Below are positions 1 to 7,014 of a stretch of DNA of 22,636 nt, piece after piece. The stretch is from positions 1 to 22,636 of the IMG/VR virus record IMGVR_UViG_3300010354_000721; one strand, written 5' to 3'. The position numbers were made by a program, and so were the translations under genes. Position 1 is the first letter of the stretch. Each line of letters starts with the position of its first letter. This DNA is from a virus. The notes beneath the pieces are model-generated. The model was not told the DNA's origin and made no database searches. It was given only the letters and a program-made list of their open reading frames with translations.

Positions 1-77
1 CCAAGAGGTGAAATAGAAATAGTAAGGTCTGATGACGCCGCACGATACGACGGTGGCGTGAAATCAAGAAATGACAT
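1..77 (-). CDS. Start of an unidentified phage protein (3' end outside the window)
   Basis: The ATG at 77-75 opens a frame that stays open to the window edge, giving 25 residues beginning MSFLDFTPPSYRAASSDLTI. The ATG overlaps the stop of the upstream gene by one base (TAATG), the same coupling seen throughout this block, which supports a real start. The fragment resembles the N-terminus of proteins encoded near the packaging genes of actinobacteriophages, but I cannot name it. Portal or another head or tail protein would fit the position downstream of the terminase. The rest of the gene lies to the left of the window. Confidence 0.6.
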   Translation of the reverse strand, partial: MSFLDFTPPSYRAASSDLTISISPL

Positions 78-334
78 TACTTCTTGCCTTTATCCTTTTC
101 GGATTTTTTATCTTCTTTTTTAGTTGAACGTTTCTTTTCTTGAGCGTGCTGTTGTTTCTTCTGTGCCATCTTACGACGACGGTCTGCTTCTGTTGTTTCT
201 ACGTATTGACCACCTGCTTGTTGATATTTTTTTGCAACCCAAGCACTTGCTCCAGGGTTAGGCCATTTAGAATATTTTGCTTTGGCCTGTGCGACAAACA
301 TCGCATACAGTTTTGGATTAGCAGGTTTTCTCAC
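77..334 (-). CDS. Small Lys-rich protein, DUF5872-like
   Basis: An 85-residue, strongly basic protein. Residues 9-45 carry the pattern YAMFVAQAKAKYSKWPNPGA followed by SAWVAKKYQQAGG. This resembles a small family (DUF5872-like, recalled by eye) with a K-W-P-S-A-Y-A-S pattern, found in phages and large viruses and of unknown function. The C-terminal 40 residues are almost entirely Lys, Glu, Gln and Arg, and are probably disordered and nucleic-acid binding. The start is GTG, chosen because GGAGGAG lies five bases upstream. It follows a hairpin at 360-387 and runs by one base into the next gene. Its place between terminase and structural genes suggests a minor virion or DNA-binding protein, which is inference. 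Confidence 0.7.
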   Translation of the reverse strand: MRKPANPKLYAMFVAQAKAKYSKWPNPGASAWVAKKYQQAGGQYVETTEADRRRKMAQKKQQHAQEKKRSTKKEDKKSEKDKGKK

Positions 335-359
335 TTGACTCCTCCGAATGCATCCTGTT

Positions 360-387
360 CCCGCCCATACACTACCGTATGAGCGGG
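360..387. repeat. Inverted repeat between two late genes
   Basis: CCCGCCCATAC and GTATGAGCGGG pair over 11 positions with one C-A mismatch around a six-base loop. It lies between the stop at 405 and the GTG start at 334 of two leftward genes. No U-tract follows on the minus strand, so a simple intrinsic terminator is unlikely. An mRNA-processing or stabilising hairpin is more plausible. Confidence 0.5.
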
Positions 388-404
388 TTCAGGTTGTTAA
401 ATAA

Positions 405-800
405 CTAGTCGTTTACGACTGTTGGTGCTGGGCGCTGTTGACGTCCACCGGAACGTACAACAGTCTCAATTGTTTGCTCTGCACGGTCTGTGTATGTGCC
501 ATGAGCAAACTCACCAAGCATTGTTGGTGCTTCAATCCAAGCAGCAGAGCCTACGTGTGCACGCTCTGAGAGGGTTTCAGCGGCTGGTTTCTGCCAAACA
601 GGTGCGTTCCGATTTGGACGACCTGGTGCTACAGCAGAACCTTGTGCCATTCCCTTCTGGAAATCACTTGGAACATCAGTGTCAGTTGCGACACCTTCTT
701 CAAAGCGAAGTGGTCCACGGCGTACTGGGTTATCACCCATCTTGCGCTCGTAGATATTTGGTGCACGCTCTGGAAAGCGAGGTGCTGGAGAAATAGCCAT
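405..800 (-). CDS. Hypothetical late phage protein downstream of terminase
   Basis: A 131-residue protein rich in Pro, Arg, Ala and Thr, with no recognisable enzyme motif, transmembrane segment or signal peptide. The composition suggests an extended or disordered structural accessory protein. The ATG start is supported by AAGGAG about seven bases upstream on the minus strand. It sits directly after the large terminase and before a small basic protein. A head-completion or scaffold-like role is possible from position only. I do not recognise the family. Confidence 0.65.
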   Translation of the reverse strand: MAISPAPRFPERAPNIYERKMGDNPVRRGPLRFEEGVATDTDVPSDFQKGMAQGSAVAPGRPNRNAPVWQKPAAETLSERAHVGSAAWIEAPTMLGEFAHGTYTDRAEQTIETVVRSGGRQQRPAPTVVND

Positions 801-870
801 TGGAGACTCCTTGTTTCTAGGTTTAGGTATACCTGGTAATAGTTTCCACCCTTTTGTCTATTTTGTGTGG

Positions 871-2454
871 CTAACCAAAGAATGGATTGCTTGAGGCTAC
901 AACTTCTGGCATTACCAGGTCTTGAGTTAATGAACAGGCTATGGCTAGAGAATCCACAAAGTCATCGTGAGCATAGGATTCATCTGGAGCCTGTACAAGG
1001 AAATTAGGGCCCTTATATTGTACTTCTGCGTCTACCATTTGTTGGTAAAAACGTTTCCAAGTTCTTAGGCGCCGTGTTTTTGCATGAGAAGGCCAGGAAA
1101 TCATTTTTCGTTGAATTAAGGCTTGTAGGTGTTTCCATCTCTTCGACTGTTCAGACGGGCTAGATGTTAAAGACATAACTTCGGCTCTTGGCAAAAGTAA
1201 CTTTAATCTTTGAGCAACCGCATCACCAACACCATTTGCATCAACACCAACAGCAAGAACGTCGTAATTTTCTAGAAAATTAACAATCTGGTAATACTGC
1301 TCTTCCCAATCATCTCCCTGCATTTCAAGCCAGTTAAGAATACGATGGTCAAAGTAACCAAATTCATCTGGTCTATCCCAATCAACCCAAACTACTGTCA
1401 CAACTGTGCTGTCTGTTTTACGAGCAGGGTCAATGCCAACAACAACTGGAGTCTTGTGCCAAGACTTAACTAACTCTTGTGATGTATCTCCAAGTTCATC
1501 CATAATCGTTGAAGTAACAAACATTCCTCGTTCAAGCAACCATTTGCAGTTGTATGACATTTGAAACTCATCAGAGTCTTCACCAATACGCAACATTTCT
1601 TTGCGAATGAACTTCTCGTAGTTGGCATTGAACTTTGCTACATCTTTCCAATCCCATTGAAAGTGATTCTGTCGTGCAGCACGTCCAGTCTGTCGTCTGC
1701 GGTTTAACTGAATAGAGCGGTAAAAGTTATTCTTGCTGGTAGTTGGAGTTCCTGTCTTTACCATTGTTCCAGCGTAATACGCCAACATAGGTGAAATAGA
1801 TTTAGATACAACGAAGTCATCTGCCTCTTGGCACTCATCAATAATTACAAGGTGAAATGACTTAGATTCAATCTTTGCTCTTGGGTTTGCTGTCATCATC
1901 GTTATAGTAGAACCAGATTTTTTCAAACGAATTTGTCTAGTTACCCCGCCTACGCGTGCGGCTGTGTCATCAATTTCTGGGTCATCCATAATTTCTACTG
2001 CACGCTCTGAACTAAGTCGTGTAACAGTTCTACCGAATAAAGTTTCAGCCTGTGCTTCTGTCGGTGCAAATAATCCAACCCAAATTCCATCTTTAAATTT
2101 GCCTAGTAAATCTGGATATAACTTTGCAAGACGTGGAAGTAGAATCATCATCGTTGCAACAGTGTCTGCAACAGTTTCAGATTTACCAGACTGACGAGAA
2201 GCAAGAGCGGTTATTTCTTCACCATCATTAATAATGACAGATTCCATAATACGACGAGCGAGTGGCTTCTGGTATGGGTGTAAATCATGGCCAACAAGTA
2301 CCTTGAGGAACTCAAGCATCTTGTCTATAAGTTTGTCTACAAACTGTTGAGATAACTCATCTAACGGCTCATCCACATCTTCTTCAACGGGCTGTTCGTC
2401 TTGAAGATAGAACTCCGGGTTTATTTCTTCAAATTTATCTTCTTCCATACACAC
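871..2454 (-). CDS. terL: Phage terminase large subunit (ATPase and nuclease)
   Basis: This is the 527-residue DNA-packaging motor that translocates DNA into the procapsid and cuts concatemers. The N-terminal ATPase has a Walker A-like SRQSGKSE at residues 86-93 and a Walker B LVIIDE at 202-207. A TGTPTT motif near 235-240 probably couples ATPase to translocation. The C-terminal RNase H-like nuclease shows GIDPARKTDST (D342), VGVDANGVGD (D405) and HDDFVDSLA (D497/D498/D501), the spaced acidic residues of terminase nucleases. The length is normal for the family. GTG at 2454 gives MCMEED; ATG at 2448, with GGGTG just upstream, is an equally good start. The hairpin at 2469-2489 lies in the leader. 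No classical small terminase was identified, although the 78-residue product of 2529-2765 is the nearest candidate. Confidence 0.95.
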   Translation of the reverse strand: MCMEEDKFEEINPEFYLQDEQPVEEDVDEPLDELSQQFVDKLIDKMLEFLKVLVGHDLHPYQKPLARRIMESVIINDGEEITALASRQSGKSETVADTVATMMILLPRLAKLYPDLLGKFKDGIWVGLFAPTEAQAETLFGRTVTRLSSERAVEIMDDPEIDDTAARVGGVTRQIRLKKSGSTITMMTANPRAKIESKSFHLVIIDECQEADDFVVSKSISPMLAYYAGTMVKTGTPTTSKNNFYRSIQLNRRRQTGRAARQNHFQWDWKDVAKFNANYEKFIRKEMLRIGEDSDEFQMSYNCKWLLERGMFVTSTIMDELGDTSQELVKSWHKTPVVVGIDPARKTDSTVVTVVWVDWDRPDEFGYFDHRILNWLEMQGDDWEEQYYQIVNFLENYDVLAVGVDANGVGDAVAQRLKLLLPRAEVMSLTSSPSEQSKRWKHLQALIQRKMISWPSHAKTRRLRTWKRFYQQMVDAEVQYKGPNFLVQAPDESYAHDDFVDSLAIACSLTQDLVMPEVVASSNPFFG

Positions 2455-2468
2455 CCATTAAACAGCGA

Positions 2469-2489
2469 GACCCACCTTTTGGGTGGGTC
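2469..2489. repeat. GC-rich hairpin in the leader of terL
   Basis: GACCCACC and GGTGGGTC form a perfect eight-base-pair stem with a five-base loop (TTTTG). It ends 15 bases before the first possible terL start and lies downstream of the stop at 2529. On the minus strand only a short GTTTA follows, so it is a poor intrinsic terminator. It may separate or stabilise the terL message. Confidence 0.6.
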
Positions 2490-2528
2490 AACGCTAGACC
2501 TGTAGAGAGGCAACGCGTTAAAATCATA

Positions 2529-2765
2529 TCAGGATACGTGTCTTTTCTTCAACTCTTTTGCAATAGCGTGAAAGGCTTCTGCACCCAGTAGAACTTCATC
2601 TAAGTCTGCTGCGCTATTTTGTTTCTGATAAATCGTTATATGTTTGCCAATCAGGTACATCGAGTGCTCCATCCAGGCTATCAAGTCTGGGGTGGAAATC
2701 GACGCTACTCTCTTCTCTATCCGAGTCTGGGGCTGGTGTCCATCCCGCTTCTTCCGTAAAATCAT
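2529..2765 (-). CDS. Small helical protein upstream of terL, possible terminase-associated
   Basis: A 78-residue protein whose segment from about residue 22 (SISTPDLIAWMEHSMYLIGK, then AADLDEVLLGAEAFHAIAKE) resembles a small helical family often found near terminase genes in actinobacteriophages. The similarity is recalled, not searched. The first 152 bases overlap the end of the preceding gene in another frame. The only other in-frame Met (residue 32) would cut the conserved-looking helix, so I keep ATG 2765 although no clear ribosome binding site precedes it. A small-terminase-like or packaging-accessory role is possible but unproven. Confidence 0.65.
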   Translation of the reverse strand: MILRKKRDGHQPQTRIEKRVASISTPDLIAWMEHSMYLIGKHITIYQKQNSAADLDEVLLGAEAFHAIAKELKKRHVS

Positions 2766-3006
2766 CGTAAGTTACATCCCGCCTTTCTAGAGCCGAGTTT
2801 AACGCATCCTCTTCAGTCTTTGACCCACTCCATAGTCCAAAAACTATGGCTTTGTAGTTTGGAAGCCTAAAAATTACAGGTTTAGAAGTTCTGAAGGGCT
2901 CTTCAATTTCTTGGGTCCAGCCCCTAACCATGAGTTTATTGCCCCATTCGTAAGGAAACTTTGTTACTTGTACGAATAGTGGTCCAATGTTATGTGCCTT
3001 GGGCAT
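2614..3006 (-). CDS. Hypothetical phage protein with a long out-of-frame 3' overlap
   Basis: A 130-residue protein with a compact, ordered-looking first 100 residues (MPKAHNIGPLFVQVTKFPYE, RTSKPVIFRLPNYKAIVFGL) and an acidic, low-complexity tail. The tail (about residues 81-130) is encoded by DNA shared with the start of the next gene. Translation begins at the ATG directly after the TAA of the upstream gene (TAAATG), so reinitiation is likely. Function unknown. The conserved look of the N-terminal part and the loose tail suggest that the overlapping gene was created or extended over this gene's 3' end. Confidence 0.75.
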   Translation of the reverse strand: MPKAHNIGPLFVQVTKFPYEWGNKLMVRGWTQEIEEPFRTSKPVIFRLPNYKAIVFGLWSGSKTEEDALNSALERRDVTYDDFTEEAGWTPAPDSDREESSVDFHPRLDSLDGALDVPDWQTYNDLSETK

Positions 3007-3837
3007 TTATCTCTTTCTAGGTTTGTTTGCCTTTGGTGGTTTGGGGGTGTTTCGTTTAGCCATACGGTCATACTGTTTACGCTCATTAGTTAACTGTATA
3101 GCACGAGTAATCTTATACAAAGCAGAGCGTGCATAAGATGGGAGAGACTTGACGCTTGCGGGCCCACGTGGTTTGTAGTCTAAAACTTGATAAATGTATT
3201 TGCCTTTTGAAACTCGGCGCTTAAAATCTTGCCACTCAGTTGTAGTGACCTCGTAATAGTTGTAATAAGTTCCATCACGAAATACAACCGTCAGTACAGA
3301 GCGACTACGGTCATATCCAGCAGCCACAGTTCTTGGGCGCTCAGGATTTGTCGTAGATGTAGGAACTAGAGATAGAGGCGCTGGAGCATCGGACTCGCCT
3401 TCTTGTGGCCCCTTCAAACCTGGAACAACAATTTCACCTGTGTCTAAATCTTCATCATAATATTTACGACCAGCAGAACGGTCTACAAAGTTTCCTTGTG
3501 CATCTATGTAGTAGACATCTTCGCCAAGTCCTGGAAATACAGCCTCTCCTGCCTGATTTCTACGAGCAACTTCTGTAGGACTTTGAGGATTGTAGTAACG
3601 CATAGTTTCATCTGCGTTAATTAAAGAGATTGTTTCAAAAAATTCACCAGCAGACGCTGCAGTTGGTAATGCAGCAAATGGACTCTGGAATCCACCTTCT
3701 TGTGATAAGGCTTTCATCATTCCTGAAGTTTGTTTTGGACCAAATCCATAAGGTTTACCCATTGCTCCAAGAAGTTCTTGCGCAGAGGGAAGGGCAGAGC
3801 GACGACCCGCTCCACCCTGACCTCTGATTCTTGCCAT
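3007..3837 (-). CDS. KTSC-domain phage protein
   Basis: A 276-residue protein. Residues about 170-215 match the KTSC pattern: AAGYDRSRSVLTVVFRDGTY, then YNYYEVTTTEWQDFKRR and SKGKY, i.e. a Y-D-x-x-x-x-x-L-x-V-x-F-x-D-G-x-x-Y-x-Y-x-x-V signature followed by S-x-G-x-Y. KTSC domains are small beta-rich modules of unsettled function, found beside Lys-tRNA synthetase and in many phages. The N-terminal half is Gly/Ala/Gln-rich and probably flexible. The last 20 residues are strongly basic (TPKPPKANKPRKR), suggesting nucleic-acid contact. Its place between structural genes suggests a virion or head-associated protein, which is inference. Confidence 0.8.
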   Translation of the reverse strand: MARIRGQGGAGRRSALPSAQELLGAMGKPYGFGPKQTSGMMKALSQEGGFQSPFAALPTAASAGEFFETISLINADETMRYYNPQSPTEVARRNQAGEAVFPGLGEDVYYIDAQGNFVDRSAGRKYYDEDLDTGEIVVPGLKGPQEGESDAPAPLSLVPTSTTNPERPRTVAAGYDRSRSVLTVVFRDGTYYNYYEVTTTEWQDFKRRVSKGKYIYQVLDYKPRGPASVKSLPSYARSALYKITRAIQLTNERKQYDRMAKRNTPKPPKANKPRKR

Positions 3838-3846
3838 TTAACTAGT

Positions 3847-4482
3847 TTATGCCCAAGGAGTAATAGTTACTGCTTGTCCTACTGCAATCGTTGCTCCACC
3901 AGCAGCAACAGACTGTGTCTTGATTGTTCCAGATACTGCAACTACAGAACCAGAAAGTCCTGTTGCACCATAAGATGCTGTTGAAGTTCCTGTAACGTCA
4001 AACGCGTTTGCGTTTGGAACGTTAACAATCGTCCAAGTAGCATTGAACTCAGAATCAAGACCAGATACGGTTACTTTTTGATTAATAGCATATCCGTGTG
4101 TTGATGCTGTAAAGCGAATAGTTGTTGAACCAGTTGTACGAGACACTGCTGTGACTGTCTTTGCAGTGTTTGTAGCAGCAGATGCTGTTGTTACTGAAAG
4201 ACCAGCATCATCAAGAGTATCTACAGCGGTTGCTGTAACTACACCAATAACAGATGGGACGTTTACATATCCAACGCCTGCTCCATCATCGTTTGGTGTA
4301 TAAAGTGGATAACCATTCCATCCTGCATAAGCAATGACATGGTCATTTAGAGTTGCGTCCAAGTCACCTTGAACTGCTTCGCTGCGCTCATCGTTTGGCT
4401 GCATAGGCATATTGCCCCAAACTCTGTCAACGCAAACATTTCCTGCGGAATCGAGTAGATTCCCATTGTTATTTACGGCCAT
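3847..4482 (-). CDS. Structural beta-rich protein with a split PASTA domain
   Basis: A 211-residue Thr/Val/Ala-rich protein without a signal peptide. Residues about 75-100 (VPSVIGVVTATAVDTLDDAG) match the first half of a PASTA domain. The last 26 residues (TIKTQSVAAGGATIAVGQAV, TITPWA) match the second half, G-x-V-x-x-Q-x-x-x-x-G-x-x-V-x-x-G. Between them is a module of roughly 75 residues (FTASTHGYAINQKVTVSGLD, then TWTIVNVPNANAFDV) of the H-G-[YL]-x-x-x-x-x-V-x-[IV]-x-G type common in phage tail and fibre proteins. PASTA domains bind cell-wall muropeptides or act as spacers, so a virion surface or tail-associated role is likely. It is one base from the TAA/ATG junctions of its neighbours. 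Confidence 0.75.
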   Translation of the reverse strand: MAVNNNGNLLDSAGNVCVDRVWGNMPMQPNDERSEAVQGDLDATLNDHVIAYAGWNGYPLYTPNDDGAGVGYVNVPSVIGVVTATAVDTLDDAGLSVTTASAATNTAKTVTAVSRTTGSTTIRFTASTHGYAINQKVTVSGLDSEFNATWTIVNVPNANAFDVTGTSTASYGATGLSGSVVAVSGTIKTQSVAAGGATIAVGQAVTITPWA

Positions 4483-4719
4483 TTATTCTTCTTCCTCACA
4501 TGTGTGGTTGTCTAGTTCAGTCTCAAAAAGAACTTCTTCGCAGTCGCGACATTTGAAGAAGCGAACTTCATCTAGTGCTGGATGTAAGGAATCCGAGTTG
4601 TTTTCCCCGTGTGCCATCTGAGGCCCTGCTAGGACTTCAGGCGGAAACGGTCCTCTTGGACTGTGTGAGGATGATGGTACAGCATGTCCTTGTACTGCGA
4701 ACTTGCGAATGACCTTCAT
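4483..4719 (-). CDS. Small putative zinc-binding protein
   Basis: A 78-residue protein. The C-terminal FKCRDCEEVLFETELDNHTC gives C-x2-C-x11-H-x-C, which could hold a zinc ion. The N-terminal half is Pro/Ser/His-rich and unstructured in appearance. The start overlaps the preceding stop by four bases (ATGA), indicating translational coupling. It follows another small Cys-containing protein. Function unknown. Confidence 0.7.
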   Translation of the reverse strand: MKVIRKFAVQGHAVPSSSHSPRGPFPPEVLAGPQMAHGENNSDSLHPALDEVRFFKCRDCEEVLFETELDNHTCEEEE

Positions 4720-4958
4720 TCTTGACTCGGTTTTTCTGCCGCTTTCTTCTTCTTAGACTTAGATTTTGGTTCTGAAGTAGCCAAAATGTCTAAAGCAGAC
4801 TCTTTCTCTACTTCTAACTGCTCTGTAGTCTTTAAAAGACCAGCCTTACGACGTGCTTCTAAAAAATTTGGTAAATGCTTTCCGCAATAAGGAACATCAA
4901 CACTCTTGGTTATTTGATATATGTAGAAAGCATCCCTATCGCAGTTAGCACACTTCAT
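4716..4958 (-). CDS. Small putative zinc-binding protein with basic tail
   Basis: An 80-residue protein. The N-terminal 30 residues contain C-x2-C (CANC), then YCGKH, a treble-clef-like Cys/His set often seen in phage micro-proteins. The C-terminus is Lys-rich (KSKSKKKKAAEKPSQE). The ATG overlaps the preceding TAA by one base, and its own stop overlaps the next ATG by four. A nucleic-acid-binding or transcription-modulating role would fit but is not shown. Confidence 0.72.
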   Translation of the reverse strand: MKCANCDRDAFYIYQITKSVDVPYCGKHLPNFLEARRKAGLLKTTEQLEVEKESALDILATSEPKSKSKKKKAAEKPSQE

Positions 4959-5134
4959 TATTTAGCCTTCTTGGTGGCCTTCTTTTTTGCAGGAGCCTTC
5001 TTTGCAGGCTTCTTCTTAGGCAGAACCTTTACGTATTCAACAGGTTGTTCAGAGGCTGCCTCTGCAAGTAGTTTTTCAATAATCTTTTTTGGGTCTTCTC
5101 TTAGGCCAAGTTTAATAAGTAGTTTTGTAAACAT
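4958..5134 (-). CDS. Small Lys/Ala-rich histone-like-tail protein
   Basis: A 58-residue frame beginning MFTKLLIKLGLREDPKKIIE. The N-terminal 35 residues are amphipathic and helical-looking. Residues 36-58 are a KKKPAKKAPAKKKATKKAK-type tail resembling histone H1 or HupB C-termini. It starts directly after the TAA of the upstream gene and its stop overlaps the next ATG (TAATG), filling exactly the gap between two coupled genes, which strongly supports it. It is likely a DNA- or RNA-binding phage protein. The same tail type in actinobacterial HU proteins is established knowledge; a role here is inference. Confidence 0.75.
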   Translation of the reverse strand: MFTKLLIKLGLREDPKKIIEKLLAEAASEQPVEYVKVLPKKKPAKKAPAKKKATKKAK

Positions 5135-5431
5135 TTAACAGTCCCATGCTCGTAGTGATTTGTTAATACGACTGTTAGGGTCTCTAGCAGTCTTTGAAGA
5201 GGTGTTCTTTCTCTTCATGCCCTCCATCCTAGCGCAGAATGACTTACGACGTGCTGCCGACTTCTTAGACTTTGCGGCTTGTTCACGCTTTACTGGTGGC
5301 TTTAGGTCAGAGCCAGGGTTCTCGCGCTCGTACGAACGACGACCCTTCTCATTTAATCCGCCCTTCTTATTCTTACCTTCACTGCGAGTCCAGGCTGCTG
5401 ACTTATGATGTTTTTTCTTTTTTGTAGTCAT
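5135..5431 (-). CDS. Basic phage protein, DUF6321-like
   Basis: A 98-residue, very basic protein. The order SAAWTRSEGKNKKGGLNEKG, RRSYERENPGSDLKPPVK, RRKSFCARMEGMK, then DPNSRINKSLRAWDC is a characteristic pattern I associate with DUF6321, a family widespread in phages and of unknown function. ATG at 5431 is preferred over the upstream TTG at 5437, because it overlaps the preceding TAA by one base (TAATG). The conserved Trp, Cys and Arg residues suggest a structured nucleic-acid-binding protein. Confidence 0.8.
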   Translation of the reverse strand: MTTKKKKHHKSAAWTRSEGKNKKGGLNEKGRRSYERENPGSDLKPPVKREQAAKSKKSAARRKSFCARMEGMKRKNTSSKTARDPNSRINKSLRAWDC

Positions 5432-5766
5432 TACCAATCCAATCCATGAGAGAACTGTTTGCTATCAAGTATGGGAGCGCCACCGGTCATAGGACCCGGA
5501 GTAGACATAAGATTAGAGAGTCTGCTACGAGTTTGTTTACCAAGTTGAGGATGGTCTTTAAGTGATTCAAGTTTTCTATAATAGTCTATTGAATGCATTC
5601 CAAACCTTGACCTAATTGCTTGGTCTCTATCTGCTAATGACTGAAACGAACGATTAGAAAATCGAATCATCTTCTTTTCTGTAGGTGTTAGAGGAGCGTT
5701 TCTATCATCATAGCCTGCTTTAAATGACTTATAGGCGTCGTCATCACCATTTAATGCTACCGGCAT
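5431..5766 (-). CDS. DUF3263-like small protein
   Basis: A 111-residue protein. Residues about 30-90 (EKKMIRFSNRSFQSLADRDQ, AIRSRFGMHSIDYYRKLESL, then KDHPQL) resemble DUF3263, a helix-turn-helix-like actinobacterial domain with a pattern of aI...fG.s...YYr.L..L...P. The C-terminal 30 residues are Gly/Pro-rich. The fit is by eye and not searched. If correct it supports an actinobacterial host and suggests a DNA-binding or regulatory role, although it lies among structural genes. The start directly abuts the stop of the upstream gene. Confidence 0.72.
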   Translation of the reverse strand: MPVALNGDDDAYKSFKAGYDDRNAPLTPTEKKMIRFSNRSFQSLADRDQAIRSRFGMHSIDYYRKLESLKDHPQLGKQTRSRLSNLMSTPGPMTGGAPILDSKQFSHGLDW

Positions 5767-6201
5767 TTATGCCTCTCTATATTTAATTCGACCTGTTTCT
5801 GGGTCGTTGTAGGCCAACTTCTTAGGTTTTATTTGTTTGGTTTGTTTGGTTTGTTTTGGTGCTTGACCTTGTGGTGTTTCTGGTTTTGGTTTTCTTGTGA
5901 ATTGAGTTGCATAGTCGCCCATGCTTATGTGAATCGGAGTTTCATGCTTTGCATGACGGAGCACTGACGTGACAAATTCTTTTCTACGATTATGCTCTGC
6001 TTGTGCCGCTTGTTCTTCAAGAGCAGCCTTATGGGACTCCATTTCCATTCCATACTGATGTGCAGCATAGTGAGCCTTGTGTATCTCCATAGCATGGTCC
6101 AATGGAGTGTCTTCTTGTTTCTTTGGATACTTGCCCAATTTATTGGCAACCCAAGCAAAGGGGTTTACATCACCACTGGAAAACGAGGGCTGCATACTCA
6201 T
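5767..6201 (-). CDS. Hypothetical phage protein with Lys/Gln/Thr repeat tail
   Basis: A 144-residue protein. The N-terminal 30 residues include NPFAWVANKLGKYPKK. Residues 35-85 are His/Glu/Ala-rich and likely helical (HKAALEEQAAQAEHNRRKEF). The C-terminus has a short TKQTKQIKPKK repeat. No catalytic motif, signal peptide or membrane segment was seen. Either ATG 6201 or ATG 6195 could start it; GAGGG lies about 11 bases upstream of the former. A structural or scaffold-like role is possible from position only. Confidence 0.65.
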   Translation of the reverse strand: MSMQPSFSSGDVNPFAWVANKLGKYPKKQEDTPLDHAMEIHKAHYAAHQYGMEMESHKAALEEQAAQAEHNRRKEFVTSVLRHAKHETPIHISMGDYATQFTRKPKPETPQGQAPKQTKQTKQIKPKKLAYNDPETGRIKYREA

Positions 6202-6221
6202 AGGCTAATAATCCCTCAGTA

Positions 6222-6596
6222 TTAATCTTTTGGGGTATTTAACGAGTCTTCAATCTTAATCAAGCGCTCACCCATCTCAACGAAGGCTTCTAGCATAAGG
6301 TCAACCTTCTCTTCAATCTTCTCTTGCTTGTATAGCAGTTTATTAACAACGTCTTTTGTGGACTTACCACTATTCTGACTCAACTCACCATCCAGTTTAT
6401 TTAGACGTTCCATGACGCCGGGTACGGCGTCTCTACCAGGAGCCTCTTCTTCTCCCATCCAATCTCTACGGAAATGGTCGAACCAACTAAGAAACTCTTT
6501 TGTCTTTTTGTAACCTGGTAAAAAGATGACGCCCAAAGCCGTCACTATTGACGCTGCAAGGATAACTGCAGCAGCGATTGCTTCGAGCGTCATCAT
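6222..6596 (-). CDS. Membrane-anchored coiled-coil protein, DUF2746-like
   Basis: A 124-residue protein. Residues 4-28 (LEAIAAAVILAASIVTALGV) form one transmembrane helix, followed by charged residues and a probable coiled coil (about 65-118, KLLYKQEKIEEKVDLMLEAF). This one-helix plus coiled-coil layout matches DUF2746-type proteins found near the lysis genes of mycobacteriophages (recalled, not searched). It follows a holin-like gene, so a lysis-accessory or envelope role is plausible. ATG 6596 and ATG 6593 are adjacent alternatives. Confidence 0.75.
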   Translation of the reverse strand: MMTLEAIAAAVILAASIVTALGVIFLPGYKKTKEFLSWFDHFRRDWMGEEEAPGRDAVPGVMERLNKLDGELSQNSGKSTKDVVNKLLYKQEKIEEKVDLMLEAFVEMGERLIKIEDSLNTPKD

Positions 6597-6603
6597 TTAT
6601 GTA

Positions 6604-6804
6604 TTACTTCTTCTTTTTTGCGCCGAACCCGTATGCTGGGTCTTTTGGATTTAGGGCCTTAGCCAATGGGCCAAGGAGACCTGCGATAAATGCGTTTACC
6701 AAGGTCTTTGGGTCAGTGATACCGCTCATGTATAGAGCAGCAACTGCAGCGGCTGCCGCACGTAGGTACGTGGCTGCTGCTGCTTCTAGTGCTTTCTTAT
6801 CCAT
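6604..6804 (-). CDS. Holin-like small membrane protein
   Basis: A 66-residue protein with two hydrophobic stretches, residues 11-29 (TYLRAAAAAVAALYMSG) and about 35-50 (LVNAFIAGLLGPLAKAL), separated by a short polar turn. It ends NPKDPAYGFGAKKKK, basic as in many holins. Size, two helices and a charged tail fit a class II-like holin. AGGAGAG precedes the ATG. It is flanked by two other small membrane proteins and lies a few kilobases from the CHAP lysin. Which membrane protein is the actual holin cannot be told from sequence. Confidence 0.7.
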   Translation of the reverse strand: MDKKALEAAAATYLRAAAAAVAALYMSGITDPKTLVNAFIAGLLGPLAKALNPKDPAYGFGAKKKK

Positions 6805-6846
6805 ATCTCTCCTAGTTGAGATGCCCTTCTCAAGGTCAATAATGCT

Positions 6847-7014
6847 CTAGTCTTCGCGGTTGCGCAGTGGATACGTGGCTATCCAAGCGACTAACGTTCC
6901 GATAGTTGCCCAACCAACTACGTCCTTTGCGCTTCCGTCAAGCACAATCCAGGCTATAAACATACCCAGTAGTGTCCAAAGTTGGTCAAGCATATCTTTG
7001 AAGAAGTTAATCAT
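6847..7014 (-). CDS. Small two-helix membrane protein, possible holin or antiholin
   Basis: A 55-residue protein, MINFFKDMLDQLWTLLGMFI at the start. Hydrophobic segments lie at about residues 12-25 and 33-49 (VVGWATIGTLVAWIATYPL), followed by a charged RNRED tail. The ATG overlaps the stop of the 895-residue protein by four bases (ATGA), so it is translationally coupled to it. The pattern G-W-x-x-I-G-T-L-V-x-W-x-A-T-Y-P-L-R resembles small membrane proteins in the lysis cassettes of mycobacteriophages. A holin or antiholin role is likely but not certain. Confidence 0.72.
   Translation of the reverse strand: MINFFKDMLDQLWTLLGMFIAWIVLDGSAKDVVGWATIGTLVAWIATYPLRNRED

Noticed and set aside
825-834. 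Palindrome AGGTATACCT upstream of the 131-residue gene
   Set aside because: Ten bases long and isolated; a palindrome of this size is expected by chance in a window of this length.
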